In this document: piece after piece, positions 43,516 through 52,999 of the stretch
Position numbering within the stretch: the first letter of the stretch is position 1
Layout: each line of letters opens with the position of its first letter
Source of the DNA: Rhodococcus sp. KRD162
GTDB taxonomy: Bacteria > Actinomycetota > Actinomycetes > Mycobacteriales > Mycobacteriaceae
Assembly (NCBI RefSeq): GCF_017168335.1
Contig: NZ_JABFAU010000001.1
Coordinates: forward strand, 62,001-126,000
Reading direction: 5' to 3'
DNA length: 64,000 nucleotides
The notes under the pieces: model-generated
What the model was told of the DNA's origin: nothing
Database searches by the model: none
Seen by the model: only the letters and a program-made list of their open reading frames with translations
Made by a program: the position numbers and the translations under genes

Positions 43516-43905
43516 CTAGTTTTTGGGCGACGAGAACGGAGTGATTCCGGCACTGATCGGTGCCGCGATTGCAGCAGCTACCCCGATCGACGCCCAGAAG
43601 GTCTGCGAGTCCAGCATCAGAGCGCCGGCAAGTCCGCAGGCAGCGACAACGATGCCGCATCCGATCAGCAGTGCCGATGCAACAGCGGCGTGTAGCAGGC
43701 CGGTTCGATCGCGGTTATGACGGGCATTGAGCCAGATCATCGTCCCGGTCGTCGCGAACACCAGGGGGACGTAGAAGTAGACCGAACTGTCACCCAGTTT
43801 CGAGGCGAAGGCGGCAATCACCAGCACCGCCCCGAATGCCACCGGAACGGTGAGAGGCATTCCGCCGGACCATCGCTCGAATCTGCTACGCCTCGATGCC
43901 GTCAT
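43516..43905 (-). CDS. Small four-helix membrane protein, unknown
   Basis: 129 residues with a basic N-terminus (TASRRSRFERW), four hydrophobic helices (LTVPVAFGAVLVIAAFA, FYVPLVFATTGTMIWL, AAVASALLIGCGIVVAACG, SIGVAAAIAAPISAG) and a short polar tail. I do not recognise a family. ATG 43905 is chosen because the upstream extension is highly basic and non-conserved in character. It is convergent with the ABM gene and follows the Asp23-type pair on the same strand with a 20-bp gap, so it may belong to that unit. Confidence 0.7.
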   Translation of the reverse strand: MTASRRSRFERWSGGMPLTVPVAFGAVLVIAAFASKLGDSSVYFYVPLVFATTGTMIWLNARHNRDRTGLLHAAVASALLIGCGIVVAACGLAGALMLDSQTFWASIGVAAAIAAPISAGITPFSSPKN

Positions 43906-43925
43906 GGATCCACCGTAACGTGACG

Positions 43926-44480
43926 TCAAGTCCGTTTGTCGATGTGCAGTTGGACGCGTGTCGCCACATCTGCGCCGCCCAGAGACCGTGCCACGAACGC
44001 GGCGCAAGACTCGGCGTCCGTCGTGAAAGCAACTACATCGAAATCTGCTGCAGCATAGACCGACACAGCGACTGTGGGCATTCCCCGATCATCGATCGCC
44101 GTTCCCTTGGCTCGTCGAACACCGGGGAACTCGGCCAACTCTGCTGCGACGCCGGAGGCGATGGCGCTCAGGTCCGCGTGCGCCGAGAAGTGGGGCTCCT
44201 CGATGACGCTCGCGGTTCCCGTCGTGCGCGGAGAGAAGTTGCCGATCAACATCAGCAGTGCAACGACAACTGCGACGCAGACGACCACGGCCAGTGTCGG
44301 CACCCACCAGCTCTGTTCCGGTAGGGCGGCGCTTCGTGCACGGTCGAAGCGAGAGAGCCACTCTCGCGCCCACGGGGCGTCGTAGTGCCAGGCAAGCGTG
44401 AAGCTACCTCCCGCGATCAACCCCAGCCCGGCCACGACCGCGAGCAGTCGATCGACTCCGGCGACGAACGTCTTCATCAC
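43926..44480 (-). CDS. Two-helix membrane protein of the Asp23 cluster (DUF6286-like)
   Basis: A 184-residue protein with two membrane helices (about residues 8-30 and 60-83) and a C-terminal soluble domain of about 100 residues that reads like an Asp23-associated (AmaP/DUF6286) fold: ASGVAAELAEFPGVRRAKG and VAVSVYAAADFDVV. Its first codons overlap the 3' end of the upstream Asp23-domain gene. The pair probably forms a membrane complex linked to envelope stress. Assignment is by pattern and context only. Confidence 0.65.
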   Translation of the reverse strand: MMKTFVAGVDRLLAVVAGLGLIAGGSFTLAWHYDAPWAREWLSRFDRARSAALPEQSWWVPTLAVVVCVAVVVALLMLIGNFSPRTTGTASVIEEPHFSAHADLSAIASGVAAELAEFPGVRRAKGTAIDDRGMPTVAVSVYAAADFDVVAFTTDAESCAAFVARSLGGADVATRVQLHIDKRT

Positions 44481-45418
44481 GACACCCTCGTCGGGGCCGT
44501 CACCGAATGCTTCACCGTCAGACGCCGGCCACCGGAGACGACGGACAGTACCGAAGCAAGTGCGTCGCGCACTGCGGCGTCCACGCTCGTGGCGTCGACG
44601 GCCCCGTCACGCTCGACGCGTACGTCGATCTTCCTGCGTGTGACGACGGTGTGGGCGTCCACGACTGCGCGGGTGGACTGCGCTGCAGCACTGCACAATC
44701 GAGCGATATCGGTCGGCGTGGCCCAGACCGTCGACGCGGACTCGCCTAGGCCGGAATGAGTCCTCGTTCGCGGCTTGACCCCGACGAACACCAGAAGCAA
44801 CCCGAGGACGACGGCAGCGATTGCGGCGGCGATCATCCAACTCTGCCAGTGCAATCGGGCGATCCAGGACACGGCCTCGGCGATCCACGGGCTACCGCCG
44901 AGGTGGCCGCGCGCGATGAGAAATTCCCGTCCCGCGAGGAACGCGGTAGCGAGGAGGGCGAACCCGAACAACAGGGCGACCGGCATCGCGGCCGGCCCAG
45001 CAGTGGGTGGACGAGGTGGGATGAATTGCGATACTTCGGTATTCGAGGTGGCCGAGAGTCTGGTGTCCAGGGTGGTGTCCGAGACCAGAACGTTGACCCG
45101 ATGCACATCCAGCCCCGTCATCGTTGCCAATGCTTCCTCGACGCTGGCGTGCACGGACGCGGCCACCTCCGTGATCTGCGATGGCCACCTCACCCCGATG
45201 TAGAGGTTCACTGCGATCGTGTCCTCACCCAGTGTGACGTCGGCCCGTGGAAGTTCTCGGCCGGTCAGTCGCGAGAGACCACCGGTGGTGCGAGTGACAC
45301 GAGGGTCCTTCAACGCAGCAGCAATCGCGGTTCGGGAGATCGCCCGGTCCTTGATCTCGAGGCTGCCGCGCGTCTCGAGATCCTTGCCGACCTCGTCGGA
45401 TGCAGCCTGCGTCGTCAC
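44477..45418 (-). CDS. Asp23/Gls24-domain membrane protein
   Basis: A 313-residue protein. The N-terminal Asp23 (alkaline shock) domain runs from GSLEIKDRAISRTAIAAALK through VNLYIGVRWPSQITEVAASVH and VHRVNVLVSD (residues 15-130). A linker, two membrane helices (about 145-165 and 190-215) and a C-terminal soluble domain with SAAAQSTRAVVDAHTVV follow. GTG 45418 is supported by GAAGGA 7 bp upstream; the open frame extends to 45472. First gene of a two- or three-gene envelope unit, divergent from ilvA. Confidence 0.75.
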   Translation of the reverse strand: MTTQAASDEVGKDLETRGSLEIKDRAISRTAIAAALKDPRVTRTTGGLSRLTGRELPRADVTLGEDTIAVNLYIGVRWPSQITEVAASVHASVEEALATMTGLDVHRVNVLVSDTTLDTRLSATSNTEVSQFIPPRPPTAGPAAMPVALLFGFALLATAFLAGREFLIARGHLGGSPWIAEAVSWIARLHWQSWMIAAAIAAVVLGLLLVFVGVKPRTRTHSGLGESASTVWATPTDIARLCSAAAQSTRAVVDAHTVVTRRKIDVRVERDGAVDATSVDAAVRDALASVLSVVSGGRRLTVKHSVTAPTRVS

Positions 45419-45534
45419 CGCGAGTCCTTCGTGCCGGTCGTGGCTCGCTCGGGTGCGGCTCACGCTCCACAACTGTAGTGATGACCGACCGCAGGTGCCG
45501 CCGTGGGCGTAATCGTTGCTGGCATACTGCGACG

Positions 45535-46764
45535 GTGTCGGAAATTGTGCGGGTGACCGCAGCGGATATCGCCTCGGCCGAGCAGTTGCTGGAGCCGGTC
45601 ATGCGCCGGACGCCGGTGGTAGCGTCCCGCATTCTCTCGGACCTGACCGGTCACGAGGTGCGGCTCAAATGCGAGAACCTGCAGCGCACCGGATCGTTCA
45701 AGCCCCGAGGGGCGTACAACCGCATCGCCAGGCTCGATGCCGAACAACGCGCCCACGGAGTCGTCGCGGCCAGCGCCGGAAACCATGCTCAGGGTGTCGC
45801 GTGGGCCGCGTCGCAGGTAGGCATCGAGTCCACAGTGTTCATGCCGGTCGGGGCGTCACTGCCGAAATTGATGGCCACCAAGGCGTACGGCGCGACGGTA
45901 CATCTGGTCGGGAACACGGTGGACGAGGCGCTGGTATCGGCGCGGGAGTTCGCTGACCGAACCGGGGCCACTCTCATCCATCCGTTCGACCATCTCGACA
46001 TCGTGGCGGGGCAGGCCACGCTCGGTACCGAACTGCTGCAGCAGATGCCCGAGGTCGGAACCGTCGTGATTCCCACCGGCGGCGGGGGACTCCTGGCCGG
46101 AGTCGCCGCGGCGGTCAAGTTGACCAAACCCGAAATCCGGATCGTCGGGGTACAGGCAGAGGGTGCTGCCGCCTGGCCCGCATCACTGAAGGCGGGGCAC
46201 CCGATCGCACTGGAGGCGATGTCGACCATGGCCGACGGCATCGCTGTCGGCCTACCCGGATCGGTGCCCTTCGACCATGTGCAGGGCTGGGTCGACGAGA
46301 TCGTCACCGTCAGTGAAGATGCACTGTCGCGCGCATTGGTGCTCTGCATAGAGCGAGCCAAGCTGATCGTCGAGCCGGCAGGTGCGGCGGCGGTGGCAGC
46401 GTTGATGACGCATTCCGCGGCGGACATCGGATTGACCGGCCCGGTGTGCGCCGTACTCTCCGGAGGAAACATCGATCCGCTGCTACTCACCCATGTCATC
46501 ACGCACGGACTGCGTGCGGGCGGGCGCTATCTGGCTGTGCGCGTGATCATCTCGGACAAGCCGGGCGGACTGACCGGCGTCCTCGAGGTGGTACGTGACG
46601 CCGGGGCCAGTGTGGTCGACGTCGTCCACTCCCGTACCGGTGGACGGCTGGGGCTCGAAGAGGTCGACGTGATGCTCACCGTCGAGACCCGCGGTCCCGA
46701 TCACCGCGAGGCGGTGCTGGAGGCATTGGGAGCAGCCGGATACTCGGTACAGGTCGAGAGCTGA
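45535..46764 (+). CDS. ilvA: Threonine ammonia-lyase (threonine dehydratase)
   Basis: A 409-residue PLP enzyme that deaminates threonine to 2-oxobutanoate, the entry to isoleucine. PLP Lys in RTGSFKPRGAYNR near residue 55, GGGGLLAGVA phosphate loop near 182, CAVLSGGNIDP near 305, and one C-terminal ACT-type regulatory domain (about 332-405: YLAVRVIISDKPGGLTGVL) suggesting allosteric control by isoleucine or valine. Length and single ACT domain match the actinobacterial IlvA type; a catabolic TdcB role cannot be excluded. GTG 45535 is chosen; the frame is open upstream into the Asp23 promoter region. Confidence 0.9.
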   Translation: MSEIVRVTAADIASAEQLLEPVMRRTPVVASRILSDLTGHEVRLKCENLQRTGSFKPRGAYNRIARLDAEQRAHGVVAASAGNHAQGVAWAASQVGIESTVFMPVGASLPKLMATKAYGATVHLVGNTVDEALVSAREFADRTGATLIHPFDHLDIVAGQATLGTELLQQMPEVGTVVIPTGGGGLLAGVAAAVKLTKPEIRIVGVQAEGAAAWPASLKAGHPIALEAMSTMADGIAVGLPGSVPFDHVQGWVDEIVTVSEDALSRALVLCIERAKLIVEPAGAAAVAALMTHSAADIGLTGPVCAVLSGGNIDPLLLTHVITHGLRAGGRYLAVRVIISDKPGGLTGVLEVVRDAGASVVDVVHSRTGGRLGLEEVDVMLTVETRGPDHREAVLEALGAAGYSVQVES

Positions 46765-46838
46765 CGGTCCGGTCCGCACAGGTCCGGCTGGTACCTTGAT
46801 CAGCGATCTGGACCAGGACATCGGTGGGAGATATTTGC

Positions 46839-49800
46839 ATGGCTAGGCTCGTCGCGATCGCCTCCGCTGTGCTGGGAATTCTCCTGACGATCGCGATACC
46901 GCTGCTGCCGATCGAGCAACAACAGTCCTTGTTGACGTGGCCGCAATCCGACCCGATCGGCAGTGTCGAAGCTCCGCTCGTCGCCTACACCCCGATCAGC
47001 GTCGACGCGTCAGTTCCGTGTGCCGCGACGAGTCAACTCCCCGACGGCGGTCTGCTGCTGTCCACCTCGCCCAAGGGATCGCCCGACGCATATCGCTACG
47101 GTCTCGTTGCCGAGGTGACGGGAGGTGAGACATCGCAACTGAAGGTGACGTTGCGTGATTCGGTCCTCCTCGAGCAACCGGTCTCGGAACTGAACGACTG
47201 CGCATTGACGGTCGCCTCGAACGGCGCGTCGACCACTGTCGGATTGACGGGCGAGGACGCTGTGACGCGTGACGGCGACGTCCGGCCGCAGATGGTCGGC
47301 GTGTTCAGCGATCTTCAGGGCAACGTTCCCGGTCTGCAACTGCAGGCCGAGCTGGACAGTAGGTTCTCCTCGACCCCGAGCGTCCTGAAGTGGTTCGCGA
47401 TGATCGTCGGAGTGCTCGCCACGGGTGTGTCACTGGTGGCACTGCACCGCCTGGACCTGTCCGACGGCCGCCGGGCTCGACGCTTCCTGCCTCGGCGCTG
47501 GTGGAGCTTCGGGGCGGCCGACGCGGTGGTGATCGGCACGCTACTGGTGTGGCACATCATCGGCGCGAACACCTCCGACGACGGATATCAGCTCGGCATG
47601 GCTCGCACGGCCGATCATGCCGGCTACATGGCCAACTATTTCCGCTACTTCGGTGTGCCCGAGACGCCGTTCGGCACACCGCTGTACGACATGTTCGGGC
47701 TGATGTCGCACGTCTCGACTGCCAGTGTGTGGATGCGTCTGCCGACGCTGATCTGCGCGGTCGTGGCATGGCTTGTCATCAGCCGCGAGGTGATCCCGCG
47801 GTTCGGCGCCGCGGCGCGTGCGTCGAAGACCGCGCTGTGGACCGGCGGGCTGGTGCTGCTCGCGTTCTGGTTGCCTTACAACAACGGCCTGCGCCCCGAG
47901 CCGTTCGTGGCGATCGGCGTGCTCTTGACGTGGTGCTCGGTGGAGCGCTCGATCGCGACCCGAAGACTGCTCCCTGCTGCTGCCGCCATCGCGATCGCGG
48001 CGTTGACGGTCACGTGTGCGCCGTCCGGATTCATCTGCTTTGCTCCGCTGATCGCCGGCGCCAGGCCGGTGCTGCAGATCGTCGTGGCCCGCGCACGAGA
48101 ATTCGATCGCACCGCGTTGGGCGTGGCGACGCTGCTGGCCCCGTTGATCGCGTCGGGCACGGTGGTGCTGGTGTTCGCGTTCGGCAACCAGACGGTGGCG
48201 GGCATGCTCGAGATGCAGCGGGTGCACAACGCGGCCGGGCCGAGCCAGGCCTGGTTCGACGAATACCTGCGCTATCAGTGGCTGATGAACATGGATATCG
48301 ACGGCTCGCTCGCGCGCCGGTTCGGGGTGTTCGTGATGATCGTCTCGCTGATCACGGTGGTTCTCGCCATGCTGCGCAAGGGCGGCACGATCCCGGGCAC
48401 CGCACTCGGTCCGGCGCGGCGGATCGTCGGCATCACCGTCGGGGCGATGGCGTTGATGATGATCACCCCCACCAAGTGGACTCATCATTTCGGCGTCTTC
48501 GCCGGTCTGGCGGCCTCCGTTGCGGTACTGGCCGCCGTGGCCACCGGGGCGTCGGTGCTGCGCTCACGGCGCAACAGACTGCTGTTCGCCGCCGCCGTGT
48601 CGTTCCTGATGGCCGTGGCTTTCACCGGAACCAACGGGTACTGGTACGTCTCGGCCTGGGGAGTTCCGTTCTGGGACAAGCCGATTCTCGTTGCCGGGCT
48701 CGGCATCTCGACGATGTTCCTCGGCCTGACCGTGCTGCTGTTGCTCGCGGCGGTGTGGTTTCATCTCCGCGCGCCCTATGTGCGCACAGGCAAGCCCATG
48801 GCGCGCTGGTGGTCGATCCCGCCCATCGCGGTCGCAGCAGCTGTGATGGTGCTGCTCGCCGTCGCGTCGATGGCCAAGGGCGCGGTGGCGCAATGGCCGT
48901 CGTACTCGGTTGCCAAATCCAATCTCTCGGCGTTGACCGGAAACACCTGTGGTCTCGCCGAGGACGTGCTGCTCGAGACCGATCCCAATGCCGATGTGCT
49001 GCAACCGGTCAGCGGGGACGCCTTTTCCGCACTCGGTGCCGAGAACGACGGGTTCACCCCGGACGGGGTGGCCGGTGACCTCACCGCGGACAAAGAGGCG
49101 TCGGCGTCGGGTACCTCCAACACCGTCGATACCGGGGAACAGCAGCAGCCCACGTCGACCACCGGAGCCGGAACCGGAGGCAGCGCACTGCCGTACGGCT
49201 TGGACCCTGCACGAGTGCCGGTGCTCGGCTCGTTCGGTTCCGATACTCCCGCGACGTTGACCACCGGGTGGTACGCGCTCCCGGCCGAACCAGGGGATCT
49301 GATCTCCATTGCCGCTGCCGGACGCATCCGCTCGGTGAACTCCGACGGCGTCGTCACCTACGGTCAGAGCCTCGAACTCGAATACGGAATCGACGGTCGC
49401 GCACAGGGCCGGGTGACGCCCATCGATATCGGACCGGCACCGTCGTGGCGCGACCTGAGGGTTCCGATGGACCAGATTCCGGCCGGTACCAACATGATTC
49501 GCCTCGTGCTCAGCGATACCGACCGCGCGTCGGATCAGTGGCTCGCGATCACTCCACCGCGAGTACCGCGGACCCAGACGTTGAACGAGGTCGTCGGACG
49601 TGAGAGTCCGGTGTTGTTGGACTGGGAAGTGGGCTTCAACTTTCCCTGCCAGCATCCGTTCGACCACCGCCTCGGCGTGGCCGAAGTTCCGCAGTACCGG
49701 GTGCTTCCGGACCGCAGCGGTGCCGTCATCACCAATGCCTGGCAGGACCATTTCGGTGGTGGCCCGCTCGGGTGGATCGACGTGCTCGCCTCGGCGCGCA

Positions 49801-49955
49801 CCATTCCGTCGTATCTGAAGGACGACTGGGATCGCGACTGGGGATCGATCGAGCGGTACGTCCCGTACGACGAGTCGGCCGTGCCGGCTCGGATCACCGC
49901 CACCGAGGTCCAGCGTTCGGGCCTGTGGACCCCGGGTCCGATCAAAACCGGTTAA
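46839..49955 (+). CDS. Membrane arabinosyltransferase of the EmbC/EmbA/EmbB family
   Basis: A 1038-residue arabinosyltransferase that adds arabinofuranose from decaprenyl-phosphoryl-arabinose to arabinogalactan or lipoarabinomannan. After the first helix comes an extracytoplasmic jellyroll (about 30-190), then a GT-C bundle with the catalytic Asp pair in TSDDGYQLGM (Asp247, Asp248) and DHAGYMANYFRYFG, ten or more helices, and a C-terminal carbohydrate-binding region from about residue 690 (SKNxL-like start, closing LGWIDVLASARTIPS). ATG 46839 has GGGAG eight bases upstream; a GTG five codons earlier is less likely. It stands alone, without a second emb gene, and is followed by an ABC exporter. 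Confidence 0.93.
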   Translation: MARLVAIASAVLGILLTIAIPLLPIEQQQSLLTWPQSDPIGSVEAPLVAYTPISVDASVPCAATSQLPDGGLLLSTSPKGSPDAYRYGLVAEVTGGETSQLKVTLRDSVLLEQPVSELNDCALTVASNGASTTVGLTGEDAVTRDGDVRPQMVGVFSDLQGNVPGLQLQAELDSRFSSTPSVLKWFAMIVGVLATGVSLVALHRLDLSDGRRARRFLPRRWWSFGAADAVVIGTLLVWHIIGANTSDDGYQLGMARTADHAGYMANYFRYFGVPETPFGTPLYDMFGLMSHVSTASVWMRLPTLICAVVAWLVISREVIPRFGAAARASKTALWTGGLVLLAFWLPYNNGLRPEPFVAIGVLLTWCSVERSIATRRLLPAAAAIAIAALTVTCAPSGFICFAPLIAGARPVLQIVVARAREFDRTALGVATLLAPLIASGTVVLVFAFGNQTVAGMLEMQRVHNAAGPSQAWFDEYLRYQWLMNMDIDGSLARRFGVFVMIVSLITVVLAMLRKGGTIPGTALGPARRIVGITVGAMALMMITPTKWTHHFGVFAGLAASVAVLAAVATGASVLRSRRNRLLFAAAVSFLMAVAFTGTNGYWYVSAWGVPFWDKPILVAGLGISTMFLGLTVLLLLAAVWFHLRAPYVRTGKPMARWWSIPPIAVAAAVMVLLAVASMAKGAVAQWPSYSVAKSNLSALTGNTCGLAEDVLLETDPNADVLQPVSGDAFSALGAENDGFTPDGVAGDLTADKEASASGTSNTVDTGEQQQPTSTTGAGTGGSALPYGLDPARVPVLGSFGSDTPATLTTGWYALPAEPGDLISIAAAGRIRSVNSDGVVTYGQSLELEYGIDGRAQGRVTPIDIGPAPSWRDLRVPMDQIPAGTNMIRLVLSDTDRASDQWLAITPPRVPRTQTLNEVVGRESPVLLDWEVGFNFPCQHPFDHRLGVAEVPQYRVLPDRSGAVITNAWQDHFGGGPLGWIDVLASARTIPSYLKDDWDRDWGSIERYVPYDESAVPARITATEVQRSGLWTPGPIKTG

Positions 49956-50009
49956 TCTCTACGGGTTCGGGAGTCCTTACACCGACAGAGGAGAAACGGG
50001 GAGAGGGCC

Positions 50010-50978
50010 ATGGCGAACGCTATCGAAGTAGAGAATCTCGTGCTCCGGTACGGGAAGAACGTTGCGCTCGACGGAATCGATTTCACCGTTCCGGAGGGCA
50101 CGGTGCTCGGTGTGCTCGGTCCCAACGGGGCAGGGAAGACGACGGCCGTCCGGATTCTGGCTACGTTGCTGAAGGCGACGTCGGGCTCGGCGCGGATCTT
50201 CGGTCTCGACGTGCTGACGCAGGCGAACGAGGTTCGCGGCACGATTGGATTGACCGGTCAGTTCGCGGCAGTGGACGAGTATCTGACCGGATACGAGAAC
50301 CTCGAGATGGTCGGGCGACTGTTCGGCCTGCGCAAGGCCGAGGCCAAGAAGCGCGCCGGCGAACTGCTCGAACGGTTCGACTTGGAGTACGCGCGAGATC
50401 GCACCGCCAAGCAGTACTCGGGCGGTATGCGCCGACGACTCGACATCGCGGCCAGTTTGATCGGGCGACCGCGGGTGGTGTTTCTCGACGAACCCACCAC
50501 CGGATTGGATCCGCGGAGCCGAATCACCATGTGGGAGTTCATCGCGGACCTCGTTCGCGACGGAACGACCATTCTGTTGACCACGCAGTACCTCGAAGAG
50601 GCCGATCGGCTCGCCGATTCGATCATCGTGTTGAACAAGGGCAAGATCATCGCCCGCGGCACCGCCGACGAACTCAAGGCGCAAACTGGGGGCGAGCGAG
50701 TCGAATTCGTGCTCACCGATCGGTCTCAGGCCGATCGGGCCAAGGAGATCCTGACTCCGCTCGGGGTCGAGCCACCCACCCTCGACGAGCAGGTGGGACG
50801 GATCGTCATGCCTGTCAACGGCGGGTCGAAGGATCTGTCCTCGGCGTTGAATCATCTCGAAGCAGCGGGGATCGGGGTGGTCGACGTCGGTCTGCGACGG
50901 CCGAACCTCGACGACGTGTTCCTGAGTCTGACCGGTCAGACCACCGGCGAGCCCGAGACGGCGGAGGAAGACAAATGA
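50010..50978 (+). CDS. ABC transporter ATPase, DrrA type
   Basis: A 322-residue ATPase: Walker A GPNGAGKTT near residue 38, TGQFAAVDEYLTGYENL (the DrrA-family Q-loop stretch), signature YSGGMRRRLD near 137, Walker B VVFLDEPTTGLD, switch His replaced by Gln in LLTTQYLEEADRLAD, which is normal for DrrA-like proteins. A C-terminal DUF4162-like domain with PNLDDVFLSLTG closes it. Exports a lipophilic compound together with the next gene. Located 54 bp after the emb gene on the same strand, so the cargo may be an envelope lipid, not a drug. Confidence 0.92.
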   Translation: MANAIEVENLVLRYGKNVALDGIDFTVPEGTVLGVLGPNGAGKTTAVRILATLLKATSGSARIFGLDVLTQANEVRGTIGLTGQFAAVDEYLTGYENLEMVGRLFGLRKAEAKKRAGELLERFDLEYARDRTAKQYSGGMRRRLDIAASLIGRPRVVFLDEPTTGLDPRSRITMWEFIADLVRDGTTILLTTQYLEEADRLADSIIVLNKGKIIARGTADELKAQTGGERVEFVLTDRSQADRAKEILTPLGVEPPTLDEQVGRIVMPVNGGSKDLSSALNHLEAAGIGVVDVGLRRPNLDDVFLSLTGQTTGEPETAEEDK

Positions 50979-51769
50979 GCAATGTTCTCCTGGATTCCGC
51001 GATCATCACCAAGCGAAATCTGATCAAGCTCAAGCGAGTTCCAGATCTGCTGTTCTTCGCGACACTGTCGCCCATCATGTTCGTACTGTTGTTCGCGTAT
51101 GTGTTCGGCAGCGCGATCGACGTTCCGGGAATCGACTACAAGAGTTTCCTGATGGGCGGCATCTTCGTACAGACCATGATCTTCGGTGCGTCGATCACCG
51201 GGTCCTCGCTCGCAGAGGACCTGCAGAAGGGCGTGATGGACCGATTCCGGTCGTTGCCGATGGCACGGTCGGCGGTGGTGATCGGGCGCACCGCAGCCGA
51301 TGTGGGCAACAACATCGTCACCATCACGATCATGTCGATCACCGGGCTCATCGTGGGCTGGCGCATCACGTCCTCGTTCTTCGACGCTTTGCTCGGATAC
51401 GTGCTGCTGTTGCTGTTCGCGTACTCGATCTCGTGGGTGATGGCGTTGGTCGGCCTGATCGTGCGTTCGCCGGAGATCTTCAACAACGCGTCGTTCATCG
51501 TGATCTTCCCGTTGACCTTCATCGCCAACACGTTCGTCCCGATCGACAATTTCCCGAGCGTGCTCAAGACGATCGCGGAGTGGAATCCCATCTCGTCGGT
51601 GACGTTGGCGGTGCGAGAGCAATTCGGAAACACCAACCCGATGGCGCCGCCGCCCGAGGTGTGGCCACTGCAGAATCCAGTGCTCTACACCTTGATCTGG
51701 GTCGTGGTGATGTTGGTGGTGTTCGTGCCGTTGTCGGTACGCAAGTACCAGAAAACGATGACCGCCTGA
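50975..51769 (+). CDS. ABC-2 type permease, DrrB type
   Basis: A 264-residue permease with six helices. The ABC-2 signature region reads DLQKGVMDRFRSLPMARSAVVIGRTAAD, split here as EDLQKGVMDRFRSLPMARS, followed by IFNNASFIVIFPLTFIANTFVP and the C-terminal VVMLVVFVPLSVRKYQKTMTA. It partners the DrrA-type ATPase, whose stop its ATG overlaps. A strong bidirectional terminator follows. Confidence 0.92.
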   Translation: MSNVLLDSAIITKRNLIKLKRVPDLLFFATLSPIMFVLLFAYVFGSAIDVPGIDYKSFLMGGIFVQTMIFGASITGSSLAEDLQKGVMDRFRSLPMARSAVVIGRTAADVGNNIVTITIMSITGLIVGWRITSSFFDALLGYVLLLLFAYSISWVMALVGLIVRSPEIFNNASFIVIFPLTFIANTFVPIDNFPSVLKTIAEWNPISSVTLAVREQFGNTNPMAPPPEVWPLQNPVLYTLIWVVVMLVVFVPLSVRKYQKTMTA

Positions 51770-51781
51770 CCCTGCACACAG

Positions 51782-51820
51782 AACTGCACCCCTGGTCGCC
51801 GAGCGACCGGGGGTGCAGTT
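51782..51820. terminator. Bidirectional terminator between the ABC permease and greA
   Basis: AACTGCACCCCTGGTCGC (51782-51799) pairs with GCGACCGGGGGTGCAGTT (51803-51820), 18 bp with one G-U pair and a CGA loop. It sits between two convergent genes. Confidence 0.85.
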
Positions 51821-51841
51821 GTGAGCCCTCCGCGAGAAGAC

Positions 51842-52336
51842 TTACGTGTGGTAGGGCTCCGCGCTGACGAGCGTGACCTTCATGGTCTTGCCGTTGGGCA
51901 GCGTGTATTCGCGGGTGTCTCCGACCTTGGCGTCGATGAGCGATCCACCCAGCGGGGATGCGGGGGAGTACACCTCGAGCTTGTTGTCGCGGGCACCCTC
52001 TTCGCGGGTGGCGATCAGGAAGGTCTCTGTGTCGGACTCGTCACCGTCGTAGTAGACCTTGACGACGGAACCGGGCAGTGCGACGCCGGACTGGGTGGGT
52101 GCCTCGCCGACTTTCGCGTTGTTGAGCAGCTCCTGCAACTGGCGAATACGCGCTTCCTGCTGACCCTGCTCCTCGCGCGCAGCGTGGTAGCCGCCGTTCT
52201 CCTTCAGATCGCCCTCTTCGCGACGCTCGTTGATCTCGGCGGCGATGACGGGGCGATTGGAAATGAGCTGGTCGAGTTCGCTCTTGAGCCTGTCGTGTGA
52301 TTCCTGGGTAAGCCAGGTCACCTGGGTCTCGGTCAT
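51842..52336 (-). CDS. greA: Transcription elongation factor GreA
   Basis: A 164-residue factor that rescues backtracked RNA polymerase. The coiled-coil part holds the acidic tip [20 protein letters not shown] and the C-terminal FKBP-like half runs through [15 protein letters not shown] and [21 protein letters not shown] 52336 with GGGAG nearby; the frame stays open upstream without homology. Matches Rv1080c in gene order. The 222 bp to the DUF4307 gene must contain its promoter. Confidence 0.97.
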   Translation of the reverse strand: MTETQVTWLTQESHDRLKSELDQLISNRPVIAAEINERREEGDLKENGGYHAAREEQGQQEARIRQLQELLNNAKVGEAPTQSGVALPGSVVKVYYDGDESDTETFLIATREEGARDNKLEVYSPASPLGGSLIDAKVGDTREYTLPNGKTMKVTLVSAEPYHT

Positions 52337-52558
52337 CTCGATCACTCCCTCGTAGTCGGAATCTCGACATCGATTCCGTTTCTGAGCAGGTAGGGCACGC
52401 AACGAACAGGGGACTCCAATGGTTGGATCCCCTTGGTCGGCCCACGTCCTGGAGCCGTCGTCATCGTTCGCAGTTGAACCCTGCCCGCAATGCAGCAATA
52501 CACGGCACTTGTTCGGCGACCGTGTATGGCCCGAGCTTACCACGAACAGGCAGTTCGC

Positions 52559-52999
52559 CTATCGAGCTCGTAAATACTCGGGAACATCGAGGCTGCAACC
52601 GTAGACATCGCCGACGGCAGGCGGAGACGATGTCGTCACCTCCGTGGTCAGCTCGACGGTGGTCGATGCCGACTCCGGCGGGATGTACACCTCGCGGCGT
52701 CCGGTCTCGGAACCGTCGCGCGAGCGAGCGCGCACGATGCAGACGGCCGGTTGCTCGGGATCCTGTCGGGTGACACTGAAACGGATCGACATCGTGTCCT
52801 CGTCGACGATGTCGAACGAGAGTTGGTTGCCTTCGATGGGTTTGACCGCGAACTTGGTGTAGCCGTAGTAGGCCACGCCCAGTCCGACCAGCAGGACCAG
52901 TGCCACCAGTGCGATCTTCGTCGCACGTTTCGGCGCTTGCCGAATGCCGCTGGGACCGGAACCCGAGGGGTATCTACCTGCGGGAAGTGCGTTGGTCAT
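52559..52999 (-). CDS. DUF4307 membrane protein
   Basis: A 146-residue protein: a Pro/Gly-rich cytoplasmic start, one membrane helix (IALVALVLLVGLGVAYYGY, residues 28-46) and an extracytoplasmic beta-rich domain with two Cys (AVCIVRARSRDGSE, VYGCSLDVPEYL) ending at the very C-terminus. DUF4307 is found next to mca across mycolata (Rv1081c); function unknown. Divergent from mca. Confidence 0.88.
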   Translation of the reverse strand: MTNALPAGRYPSGSGPSGIRQAPKRATKIALVALVLLVGLGVAYYGYTKFAVKPIEGNQLSFDIVDEDTMSIRFSVTRQDPEQPAVCIVRARSRDGSETGRREVYIPPESASTTVELTTEVTTSSPPAVGDVYGCSLDVPEYLRAR

